Shown: piece by piece, positions 42,759 to 49,728 of the stretch
How positions within the stretch are numbered: position 1 is the first letter of the stretch
How the letters are laid out: every line of letters starts with the position of its first letter
Translations under genes and position numbers: made by a program
NCBI RefSeq assembly: GCF_002270415.1
Contig: NZ_NNRI01000022.1
Span: forward strand, 1,302,001-1,366,000
Origin: Mesorhizobium sophorae
GTDB taxonomy: Bacteria; Pseudomonadota; Alphaproteobacteria; Rhizobiales; Rhizobiaceae
Reading direction: 5' to 3'
Length of the DNA: 64,000 bases
Notes under the pieces: model-generated
What the model was told of the DNA's origin: nothing
The model's input: the letters and a program-made list of their open reading frames with translations, nothing else
Databases searched by the model: none

Positions 42759-43796
42759 TTACAATACGATATCGGTCCAGAGCTCGGACGGATCCGGCTC
42801 CGCGTCGTTCTGGGCAAATTCGGCGGCGTCCGCGACGACGTCGCGAACCTCCTTGTCGACGGTCTTCAGTTCGTCCTCAGTCGCCCACTTCTTCTCTATC
42901 AGCCGCGCCTTGACCTGCTCGATCGGGTCATGCTCGGAGCGCATCTTCTGCACTTCTTCCTTGGAACGATACTTCGCCGGGTCGGACATCGAGTGGCCGC
43001 GGTAGCGATAAGTCTGCATTTCGAGGATCAGCGGGCCGTTGCCGGCACGGCACCATTCGGTGGCCAGATCGCCCGCAGCCTTGACGGCGCGGACATCCAT
43101 GCCGTCGACCTGCAGCCCGGGAATCTTGAACGAGGCGCCGCGATGCGAAAAGTCCGTCTCCGCCGACGAGCGCGAGACAGAAGTGCCCATGGCATAGCGG
43201 TTGTTCTCGATGATGTAGATCACCGGCAGCTTCCACAGCGAGGCCATGTTGAAGCTTTCATAGACCTGGCCCTGGTTGGCCGCACCATCGCCGAAATAGG
43301 TCAGCGACACATTGTTGTTGTCGCGGTAGCGATTGGCGAAGGCGAGACCAGTGCCGAGCGACACCTGCGCGCCGACGATGCCATGGCCGCCGTAGAAATG
43401 CTTCTCCTTGGAGAACATGTGCATGGAGCCGCCCTTGCCCCTGGACAGGCCGCCACGACGTCCGGTCAGCTCAGCCATGACGCCGCGCGGTGAAAGCTCC
43501 ATGGCCAGCATGTGGCCGTGGTCGCGATAGGCGGTGATCATCTGGTCGCCCTGGATCAGCGCCATCTTCATGCCCGTGACGACCGCCTCCTGGCCGATAT
43601 AGAGATGGCAGAAGCCACCGATGAAGCCCATGCCGTAAAGCTGGCCGGCCTTTTCCTCGAAACGACGGATGAGCAGCATGTGCCGGTAGGCGGCAAGCTC
43701 TTCCTCCTTGGTGAACTCTGCAGGCTTGGGGGCCGAAAGCCCCATTTTGCCGTCGGATTTGGATTTGGCAGGCGCTTTTCTGGCTGCGGTGGCCAT
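42759..43796 (-). CDS. pdhA: Pyruvate dehydrogenase E1 alpha
   Basis: The 345-residue product binds thiamine diphosphate: YFGDGAANQGQVYESFNMAS with IIENNRYAMGTSVSRSS matches the GDG...NN motif. The phosphorylation-loop region of E1 alpha, YRYRGHSMSDPAKYRSKEEV, is present. A basic Ala/Lys N-terminal tail (ATAARKAPAKSKSDGK) precedes the fold and may tether the subunit. With pdhB it decarboxylates pyruvate. It is the first pdh gene, with hairpins in the ~200 bases before it. Confidence 0.95.
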   Translation of the reverse strand: MATAARKAPAKSKSDGKMGLSAPKPAEFTKEEELAAYRHMLLIRRFEEKAGQLYGMGFIGGFCHLYIGQEAVVTGMKMALIQGDQMITAYRDHGHMLAMELSPRGVMAELTGRRGGLSRGKGGSMHMFSKEKHFYGGHGIVGAQVSLGTGLAFANRYRDNNNVSLTYFGDGAANQGQVYESFNMASLWKLPVIYIIENNRYAMGTSVSRSSAETDFSHRGASFKIPGLQVDGMDVRAVKAAGDLATEWCRAGNGPLILEMQTYRYRGHSMSDPAKYRSKEEVQKMRSEHDPIEQVKARLIEKKWATEDELKTVDKEVRDVVADAAEFAQNDAEPDPSELWTDIVL

Positions 43797-43831
43797 GCAT
43801 CACTCCCTGTTGGCGTCTCTTTGCGGACATT

Positions 43832-43873
43832 AGGGCAGGATCAAATCCGCCCTGGGGAGATCAGCTCCTCCCC
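43832..43873 (-). other. Two adjacent hairpins in the region upstream of pdhA
   Basis: AGGGC (43832-43836) pairs with GCCCT (43849-43853). Immediately next, GGGGAG (43854-43859) pairs with CTCCCC (43868-43873). On the minus strand both lie 36-78 bases before the pdhA start. They could be a leader structure or the end of the upstream ftsB-like transcript; no known riboswitch was recognised. Confidence 0.45.
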
Positions 43874-43990
43874 ACCGATTTTGGAGAGGCTAACACGCGC
43901 TAGAGCGTTATGCCATGCCGAAATTGCATAGCTCACATGCGTCTAAGCGATTAAAATCATTGAAAATATTGGCTATTAACTGAAACCTGG

Positions 43991-44320
43991 TTACTTCGTC
44001 GAGACCGGCAACATGATGGTGATTTCGTCAGCCTGGGACAGATTGAGCGCCTTGCGCGCCTGCTCGTCGAGCATGTCCTTCTCGATCGACCCTTCATGCA
44101 TGAGCCGAACGCGCCGTTCGAGCTCCATCCGGCGTGCCTTGATCGCGTCGAGCTGACCTTGCAGCGCAACCGTCTGGGCTTCCAGCTGATATTTCGAGTT
44201 GATGCCGAATTCGCCGTGGTAGGCATGAAAGCCGAAATAGGCCAGGAACGCCACGCAGAGCGAGGGAATGATCAGCCGGCCGGTGTTTCTCTGCTTGTGC
44301 TGACGCGTCCACATATCCAA
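43991..44320 (-). CDS. FtsB/DivIC-type septum formation initiator protein
   Basis: The 109-residue product has a short basic N-terminus, one membrane span (IPSLCVAFLAYFGFHAYHG) and a coiled coil (LEAQTVALQGQLDAIKARRM, ELERRVRLMHEGS). These are the hallmarks of FtsB, which with FtsL and FtsQ builds the divisome in the inner membrane. As in many bacteria it lies directly downstream of eno on the same strand, followed by pdhA. Confidence 0.87.
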   Translation of the reverse strand: MDMWTRQHKQRNTGRLIIPSLCVAFLAYFGFHAYHGEFGINSKYQLEAQTVALQGQLDAIKARRMELERRVRLMHEGSIEKDMLDEQARKALNLSQADEITIMLPVSTK

Positions 44321-44417
44321 GTCCTCGCGGCCGCGAACTCCTGCAGCTCCCCATCTTTTTCGCCCGATTGTGCTTAACGGACGGTTACGGATGACCGGCT
44401 GCGCGAGACCCGAAATG

Positions 44418-44443
44418 AAAAAGGGCGGGAATGCTCCCGCCCT
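44418..44443 (-). terminator. Rho-independent terminator after eno
   Basis: AAAGGGCGGGA (44418-44428) pairs with TCCCGCCCTTT (44433-44443) around a four-base loop. On the minus strand it follows the eno stop by about 35 bases and continues into CCTTTTTCATTT. It separates eno from the ftsB-like gene. Confidence 0.8.
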
Positions 44444-44477
44444 TTCATCAAATATCCCAGGCCCGGGTGTTTCCGGA

Positions 44478-45752
44478 TCAGCCCTTGACCACCGACTTGC
44501 CGGCGTAGCTCGCCTGCTTGCCGAGCTCTTCCTCGATGCGGATCAGCTGGTTGTACTTGGCCATGCGCTCCGAGCGCGACAGCGAGCCGGTCTTGATCTG
44601 TCCGCAATTGGTGGCAACGGCGAGATCGGCTATGGTCGAATCCTCGGTTTCGCCCGAACGGTGCGACATGACGGCGGTGTAGCCGGCCTTGTGCGCAGTC
44701 TCGACGGCGTCGAGCGTTTCGGTCAGCGAGCCGATCTGGTTGACCTTGACCAGGATCGAATTGGCGACGCCCATGCGGATGCCGTCACGCAGCCGTGCCG
44801 TGTTGGTGACGAACAGATCGTCGCCGACCAGTTGGGTCTTCTTGCCGATCAGGTCGGTCAGATACTTCCAACCTTCCCAGTCGTCCTCGGCAAGGCCGTC
44901 CTCGATCGAGATGATCGGATAGTCGGCGGCGAGCTTGGCCAGGTACTTGGCCTGGGCCTTGGGATCGCGGGTCTTCTTCTCGCCCTCATAGACGTAGTTG
45001 CCGTCCTTGAAGAACTCGGTGGCCGCGCAGTCGAGGCCGAGCGCGATCTCTTCGCCGGGCTTGAAGCCGGCCTTCTCGATCGATTCCATGATGAAGTCGA
45101 GCGCCACCGGCGCGCTCTTCAGGTTCGGGGCAAAGCCGCCCTCGTCGCCGACATTGGTGTTGTGGCCGGCATCCTTCAGTTTCTTCCTCAGCGTGTGGAA
45201 GATTTCTGAACCCCAGCGAACGCCTTCGCGCAGCGTCGGCGCGCCGATCGGCAGGATCATGAATTCCTGGAAGTCGATGGGGTTGTCGGCATGGGCGCCG
45301 CCGTTGATGATGTTCATCATCGGCACGGGCAGGACGTGCGCCTTGGTGCCCCCGACATAGCGGTAGAGCGGCAGGCCGGCGGCATCGGCCGCTGCCTTGG
45401 CCACGGCCAGAGAAACGCCGAGGATGGCGTTGGCGCCGAGCCGGCTCTTGTTGGGCGTTCCGTCGAGCTCTATCATGGTTTGGTCGATATGGATCTGGTT
45501 TTCGGCTTCCATGCCGCCGATGGCCTCGAACAGCTCGCCATTCACTGCTTCGACTGCTTTGAGCACGCCCTTGCCGAGATAGCGGGCGCCGCCGTCGCGC
45601 AGTTCGACGGCCTCGTGGGCGCCGGTCGAGGCGCCTGACGGCACCGCAGCGCGGCCCATCGAGCCATCTTCGAGAACGACATCGACCTCGACGGTCGGAT
45701 TTCCACGGCTGTCCAGGATTTCACGCCCGACAATGTCGATGATGGCGGTCAT
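44478..45752 (-). CDS. eno: Enolase
   Basis: ATG 45752 gives 424 residues (MTAIIDIVGREILDSRGNPT), matching the family N-terminus; a longer upstream frame is rejected. It converts 2-phosphoglycerate to phosphoenolpyruvate. Key motifs are VPSGASTGAHEAVELRDG, the metal-binding DCAATEFF and IEDGLAEDDWEGW, LVGDDLFVTN, the catalytic-Lys region ILVKVNQIGSLTETLD, and SHRSGETEDSTIADLAV. Enolase is also a component of RNA degradosomes. The gene has its own terminator. Confidence 0.97.
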   Translation of the reverse strand: MTAIIDIVGREILDSRGNPTVEVDVVLEDGSMGRAAVPSGASTGAHEAVELRDGGARYLGKGVLKAVEAVNGELFEAIGGMEAENQIHIDQTMIELDGTPNKSRLGANAILGVSLAVAKAAADAAGLPLYRYVGGTKAHVLPVPMMNIINGGAHADNPIDFQEFMILPIGAPTLREGVRWGSEIFHTLRKKLKDAGHNTNVGDEGGFAPNLKSAPVALDFIMESIEKAGFKPGEEIALGLDCAATEFFKDGNYVYEGEKKTRDPKAQAKYLAKLAADYPIISIEDGLAEDDWEGWKYLTDLIGKKTQLVGDDLFVTNTARLRDGIRMGVANSILVKVNQIGSLTETLDAVETAHKAGYTAVMSHRSGETEDSTIADLAVATNCGQIKTGSLSRSERMAKYNQLIRIEEELGKQASYAGKSVVKG

Positions 45753-45906
45753 TGCGATGTCCTCGATTGATCTGAAGAAGGGTCGCGCACGTCTTAGCCA
45801 AAGTGCCGCAAAAGGCAATCGGCCCGCTCGCAATTATTGCCGTGGCGTCAGCTCAAAGCGTGTCCAGCCTGAACGGAGTCAAGCGCCGCATGGCATTCTC
45901 CCTAAA

Positions 45907-45938
45907 CCAGGGGCTTGTTTGTGGCGATATGCATCAGG
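45907..45938. repeat. Degenerate right end of an intergenic family A repeat
   Basis: The stretch CAGGGGCTTGTTTGTGGCGA followed by TATGCATCAGG resembles the right end of the family A repeats (GGGCGACATGCATCAGG). The left half is not recognisable. It lies in the ~290-base gap between eno and the small lipoprotein gene; I saw no gene in that gap. Confidence 0.4.
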
Positions 45939-46039
45939 CGATTCACGAAGCGCAAATCGCTGTCATCATAAGTCATGTGCGGCGGATGTACTTCCGGCTA
46001 TGGTGCGGGTGCGCGGGGCGAAACAGGAGGAGTTTCGCC

Positions 46040-46165
46040 ATGTCCCAGTTGAGTGGTATCGTGAGTCTGTTCCTGATCGCGGCGGCGTTTCTGACGTCGT
46101 GCGACAATCAGCAATCGCCACCCAAGGCAGCAGGGCCGCTACCGGCCTTGCATGTCAGCGAATAG
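46040..46165 (+). CDS. 41-residue putative lipoprotein
   Basis: The ATG at 46040 lies downstream of ACAGGAGGAG, a near-perfect Shine-Dalgarno. The product MSQLSGIVSLFLIAAAFLTS continues CDNQQSPPKAAGPLPALHVS and one Glu. It has a hydrophobic segment and an LTSC lipobox, so the mature peptide would be only ~22 residues anchored to a membrane. A bidirectional terminator follows 16 bases after the stop. No family is recognised; small entericidin-like lipoproteins are a loose comparison only. Confidence 0.65.
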   Translation: MSQLSGIVSLFLIAAAFLTSCDNQQSPPKAAGPLPALHVSE

Positions 46166-46181
46166 GCGCAGCATCGAATCC

Positions 46182-46209
46182 AAAAGGCCCCGTCTGAACG
46201 GGGCCTTTT
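46182..46209. terminator. Bidirectional Rho-independent terminator
   Basis: AAAAGGCCCCGT (46182-46193) and ACGGGGCCTTTT (about 46198-46209) form a long perfect stem with a short loop, followed by TTTGTTT on the plus strand; on the minus strand it ends in CCTTTTGG. It lies between the converging lipoprotein and PRC-barrel genes and can serve both. Confidence 0.88.
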
Positions 46210-46220
46210 GTTTCCGGGCG

Positions 46221-46586
46221 TCAATGCCAGTAAGGCGTGACCTTGTAATAATCATAGGACGCGTCGCGCGCCGTCTCGCCATCCGCGCCGGCCAGTTCGT
46301 TGATCGAATAGGCGGGTGCGGCCTTCAGCTGTTCCTTGGAGAACGGAACGACATAGCCCCCCTTGTCCTCGTCATAGTCGAGGCTGGCCCACGGAATGGC
46401 GTGGTACTTCTCGCCGATGCCGAGAAAACCGCCAAAACCTATCACCGCGAACATGATGCCGTTCGAGGTCTTGTCGAGCATGATGTCTTCGATGCTGCCG
46501 ATGCTCCTGCCCTCGGTGTTGTAGACGGACGTGCCGATGACGCGCGAAGCGGCAATGGCTTCGGTGTGGCCTGTCTGGGTTGTCAT
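46221..46586 (-). CDS. PRC-barrel domain protein
   Basis: The 121-residue product starts MTTQTGHTEAIAASRVIGTS and contains a PRC-barrel (YNTEGRSIGSIEDIMLDKTS, FAVIGFGGFLGIGEKYHAIP, WASLDYDEDKGGYVVPFSKE). No RimM or photosynthetic reaction-centre subunit context exists here; this size class is common in rhizobia in several paralogues and often appears with stress genes. It converges on a terminator with the lipoprotein gene. Function unknown. Confidence 0.85.
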   Translation of the reverse strand: MTTQTGHTEAIAASRVIGTSVYNTEGRSIGSIEDIMLDKTSNGIMFAVIGFGGFLGIGEKYHAIPWASLDYDEDKGGYVVPFSKEQLKAAPAYSINELAGADGETARDASYDYYKVTPYWH

Positions 46587-46669
46587 GATGTGCTCCTCGT
46601 TGTCGTTGATCTATGCTTTGACAATGAGGGGCGCGGGCGAAAGTTCCCGACTTTTTCGGCGGCAGCCGG

Positions 46670-46873
46670 TTACTCCGCGAGGATGAAGGTGACCTTCATG
46701 TTGACGCGATAGGCAGCGATCTTGCCGTCCTCGACGACGACCTTCTGGTCCTGGATCCAGGCGCCTTCGACGTTCTTCAAGGTCTTTGCGGCACGCGCAA
46801 TCCCCTTCTCGATGGCGTCTTGAAAGCTCTTCTTCGACGATGAGGTGATTTCGGTGACGCGGGCGACAGACAT
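46670..46873 (-). CDS. Dodecin-family flavin-binding protein
   Basis: The 67-residue product, MSVARVTEITSSSKKSFQDA and the following IEKGIARAAKTLKNVEGAWI, matches dodecins, which form hollow dodecamers that bind and buffer riboflavin or FMN. VEDGKIAAYRVNMKVTFILA is the final beta pair. The Trp in EGAWIQDQKV stacks on the flavin in characterised members. Length is typical. It lies ~80 bp after the PRC-barrel gene start, on the same strand, possibly a small stress cluster. Confidence 0.9.
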   Translation of the reverse strand: MSVARVTEITSSSKKSFQDAIEKGIARAAKTLKNVEGAWIQDQKVVVEDGKIAAYRVNMKVTFILAE

Positions 46874-46994
46874 GGCTTCCTCCTGCCAAAACGCTCATTT
46901 GCGAGGCGAGCGTACAGCCGGCTTATGTCTTCCACAAGCGCCGGGGCCATAGGGCCATTGTCAGTTGCCGACGCTGGAGCGTCCGTGGGACGCT

Positions 46995-47840
46995 TCAGTG
47001 ACCCTTGGCGATACGATCGAACGCCATCAGTCTTTCCAGCAGTACCGGCATATCCTTCAGCGGCACCATGTTCGGGCCATCGGAAGAGGTCGAATTGTCC
47101 GGATCCTGGTGGGTCTCGATGAACACGCCGGCCACACCAACGGCGACAGCCGCCCGGGCCAGCGTCTCGACAAAGCGGCGCTCGCCGCCAGAGGAGCCGC
47201 CCTGCCCGCCTGGCTGCTGAACCGAATGCGTGGCGTCGAAGATCACCGGCGCGCCGATCTCGGCCATGATAGGCAGAGCGCGCATGTCGGACACCAGCGT
47301 GTTGTAGCCGAACGACGCGCCGCGCTCTGTGGTCAAGACATTGGCGTTGCCGGAACCGGTGATCTTGGCAACCACGTTCTTCATGTCCCAGGGAGCCAGG
47401 AACTGCCCCTTCTTCACGTTGATCACCTTGCCGGTCCTGGCGGCGGCGACCAGCATGTCGGTCTGGCGCGACAGGAAGGCCGGAATCTGCAGGACGTCGA
47501 CATGCGGCGCGACGATCGCGCACTGTTCCTCGGTGTGGACATCGGTAAGCACCGGCAGCGAAAATTCCTTGCGCAGTTCGTCGAAGACGGGAAGTGCCGC
47601 TTCCATGCCTGCGCCGCGCGTCGCCGACAGCGAGGTGCGGTTGGCCTTGTCGTAGCTGGTCTTGTAGACGAGGCCTATTCCAAGTTTGCCGGTCAGTTCC
47701 TTCAGCGCGCCGGCCATGTCGAAGGCATGCTGGCGCGATTCGAACTGGCAAGGACCAGCGATCAGCGACAACGCCGCGTTGTTATCGAAGACGACATTGC
47801 CGACGGTTACCGACGAATTGGGCGCCAGGGGCTTGCTCAT
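46995..47840 (-). CDS. kdsA: 3-deoxy-8-phosphooctulonate synthase
   Basis: The 281-residue TIM-barrel enzyme condenses PEP with arabinose 5-phosphate to make KDO 8-phosphate for lipopolysaccharide. Motifs are LIAGPCQFESRQHAFDMAGA, YKTSYDKANRTSLSATRGAG, VLTDVHTEEQC, DVLQIPAFLSRQTDMLVAAA and FIETHQDPDNSTSSDGPNMV. It overlaps the upstream VOC-family gene by four bases (ATGA). A small hairpin (AGCGTCC/GGACGCT) sits just after its stop. Confidence 0.95.
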   Translation of the reverse strand: MSKPLAPNSSVTVGNVVFDNNAALSLIAGPCQFESRQHAFDMAGALKELTGKLGIGLVYKTSYDKANRTSLSATRGAGMEAALPVFDELRKEFSLPVLTDVHTEEQCAIVAPHVDVLQIPAFLSRQTDMLVAAARTGKVINVKKGQFLAPWDMKNVVAKITGSGNANVLTTERGASFGYNTLVSDMRALPIMAEIGAPVIFDATHSVQQPGGQGGSSGGERRFVETLARAAVAVGVAGVFIETHQDPDNSTSSDGPNMVPLKDMPVLLERLMAFDRIAKGH

Positions 47841-48727
47841 GGGATCTCCCGGAAGATGAAAGCCGCGCCCTGTCCGGATGCCGGCTGCACGACAATATCA
47901 TTGCCCGCTATATCGTGTTTGACGGAGTTGCCTGCAAGCAGCCTCGAGGCGATATAGGCGCTGCGGACCGAAAAGACCACGGCGGCGAAGCGTAGGTCCG
48001 TCGGCGCGTCGGCAGGCAAGCCAAAGCGTGCGGTGAAAGACGTCGGGGCAAGCACACTCAAGGTCACATTCGGCAAGTGAAACGCGCCGCCTTGCCCGCT
48101 GGCGGCCGGATCGTCCACCGCCAAGGAGATCAGCCGGCGCTGCGCGGCGGGCCGGTCGCTGACCGCCACGATCTCGACAATTCCCCTGGCGCCGTTGGCG
48201 TGCGCCTGCAAGGCCGTCCGATCCACTTTCGGCGCGTTGACCCGCTCGCAGGCAAACAGGAAAGCATCCGTAGCCTTGCTGCTCGATGCAAAAGCGAGCT
48301 TGAACGATGCAATGTCGCTTTTACCCGCCGTGTCGGTGAACGCGCGCGAAAAGCTCAGCATGTCTCCCGCGGAGATGCCGGCTTCGACATAGCGTGCCTG
48401 GTCGGCATCTGCGTTGCTGGTCCCCAGGACCACGGCGGAAAACCCCTCGTCACCGTGGCTGTTGCGATAGATACGGTCGCGCGCGACGAAAACATTGCCC
48501 TCGGCAATAGCCGCCGTCGCGGCCCGTTCGTCGCCGACCGCGAGCGGCTCAAGATAGGTGCCGTCGGCGAGGAAAACACAACAGTTTTCGGTCCCGAAGG
48601 GATGAATGCCGGTCGGGGCAACAACGAAGCCAAGCGCGGTCAGCCGGGCTCGTGCCACGTCGAGGTTCTGTGTCGGCAGCACCAGATGATCGAGCGGATG
48701 AGTGCCGGCGGCTGTTGTTCGATTCAT
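47837..48727 (-). CDS. VOC/glyoxalase-like domain protein
   Basis: ATG 48727 gives 296 residues; a start nine codons upstream is possible. HPLDHLVLPTQNLDVARARL and TALGFVVAPTGIHPFGTENC with CVFLADGTYLEPLAV match the PF13468-type glyoxalase-like domain. A second half (VTLSVLAPTSFTARFGLPAD) is a divergent repeat of the fold. The substrate is unknown. It is coupled to kdsA by an ATGA overlap, though no functional link is evident. Confidence 0.82.
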   Translation of the reverse strand: MNRTTAAGTHPLDHLVLPTQNLDVARARLTALGFVVAPTGIHPFGTENCCVFLADGTYLEPLAVGDERAATAAIAEGNVFVARDRIYRNSHGDEGFSAVVLGTSNADADQARYVEAGISAGDMLSFSRAFTDTAGKSDIASFKLAFASSSKATDAFLFACERVNAPKVDRTALQAHANGARGIVEIVAVSDRPAAQRRLISLAVDDPAASGQGGAFHLPNVTLSVLAPTSFTARFGLPADAPTDLRFAAVVFSVRSAYIASRLLAGNSVKHDIAGNDIVVQPASGQGAAFIFREIP

Positions 48728-48771
48728 GCAGGCGCGATGTGCATCATTCCGCAAACCGGTTCAAGTCTCAA

Positions 48772-49062
48772 TCAGGCACCGGCCACGACATCGGCGGAAT
48801 AACGCAGCTCGCGCAATGGTTTGACCTTGCTGGTCGTCTGCCCATAGAGCGGGTGCGCCTTGTAGGCGGCCAACGCCGCCTCATTAGCGAACTCGGCATA
48901 GACGACCACATCGATCTCGTCCGACAGCGGGTCGACCTTGGTGTTGATGGTCACCTCGAAGAGGGTGGAATGGGGAATGTTGCCGAGCGCCTGCAGGCCG
49001 GTGCGAACGGCCTCCACATCCTCTTTACGCCGCGCGCTGAAGAAAACGATATGCCGGATCAA
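48772..49062 (-). CDS. Dabb-family stress-responsive protein
   Basis: The 96-residue product starts MIRHIVFFSARRKEDVEAVR and has the ferredoxin-like alpha-beta barrel (Dabb) pattern: LQALGNIPHSTLFEVTIN, DEIDVVVYAEFANEAALAAY, KAHPLYGQTTSKVKPLRELR. Such proteins form dimers and occur in stress responses or as small cyclases. It lies 44 bp upstream of the VOC gene on the same strand. Function unknown. Confidence 0.85.
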   Translation of the reverse strand: MIRHIVFFSARRKEDVEAVRTGLQALGNIPHSTLFEVTINTKVDPLSDEIDVVVYAEFANEAALAAYKAHPLYGQTTSKVKPLRELRYSADVVAGA

Positions 49063-49080
49063 CGCCGCCTCCTCGATCGA

Positions 49081-49167
49081 AAGCGCGTCGGGCGACGCGC
49101 TTCAGGTCTTTGTCTTTATGCATGTCGTTGCCCAAGACCGGGGCCACTTTTGGACGACATGCATTAA
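49081..49167. repeat. Intergenic palindromic repeat, family A, copy 4
   Basis: AAGCGCGTCGGGCGACGCGC is followed by TTTATGCATGTCGTTGCCCA, then GGGGCCACTTTTGGACGACA and TGCATTA. The last part pairs with the TGCATGTCGT inside. It lies between the Dabb gene and the 44-residue membrane protein gene. Confidence 0.75.
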
Positions 49168-49246
49168 GTGCCGGGGTCTTTTGTGACGACAGGATGGCCG
49201 CGTCAATCGACAAGGATGTCGCGGCAGCGCCTCATGCGGATGGGCG

Positions 49247-49381
49247 CTAGCTCTCGCCGGTGACGGATCGCACCACGTGCGTGACACCCCTTACCGCCGT
49301 GTCGAGATACCGGCCCTGATTGTAGAGGCCGTCCCAGATCAGGAAAAAGGTGATGGCAGCAATGACGATCACATAACGCAT
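49247..49381 (-). CDS. 44-residue single-pass membrane protein
   Basis: The ATG at 49381 gives MRYVIVIAAITFFLIWDGLY plus NQGRYLDTAVRGVTHVVRSV and TGES. One N-terminal hydrophobic helix is followed by an amphipathic tail. I recognise this only as a short hypothetical type seen in rhizobia; no function is known. It is divergent from cfa, separated by ~350 bases. Confidence 0.55.
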   Translation of the reverse strand: MRYVIVIAAITFFLIWDGLYNQGRYLDTAVRGVTHVVRSVTGES

Positions 49382-49515
49382 GGCTAAAACTATTGCACAA
49401 GCACGGTTGCAACCATAGGCGTTTTGGGCGTGTTCGGCCTTTGCTGTGTAAAAGCCAGATCCACGACTGCGAGTGCCCTCCACTTGGCACAGCCCGGCTT
49501 GCAGCCTGCCTCTTG

Positions 49516-49632
49516 ATGTTCCCCCTCATGACGTGGAAGATTGTCGCAGGGATTCACTGGGCAGCGCTGAAGCTCTGGTTAAAGGGTGCGCGCTTTCGTT
49601 CGAGCCCGCCTGTCGCCGAAACCGGTCAACTG
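49516..49632 (+). pseudogene. Possible C-terminal remnant of a DUF1365 gene upstream of cfa
   Basis: A frame here reads PLMTWKIVAGIHWAALKLWL then KGARFRSSPP, which closely resembles the C-terminal end of DUF1365 proteins (PLMTxKVIAxIHWxALxLWLKG). DUF1365 genes commonly stand directly upstream of cyclopropane-fatty-acyl synthases. The rest of the DUF1365 fold is not found in the preceding 150 bases, so only the tail seems to remain. The rest of the 49382-49728 gap shows no gene. Confidence 0.45.
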
Positions 49633-49728
49633 CCGGAATCAGGCAATGGCGTTCGAACCCGGCGAATGAACCGCGAGAACCGAGGCTCGGCAATTTGCGC
49701 CGACACCGCGGAAGCGCAGGGGCGTGAG

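Noticed and set aside
49393..49728. N-terminal extension of cfa
   Set aside because: The open frame includes a DUF1365-like tail and lacks cfa family character; the conserved start is at 49729.
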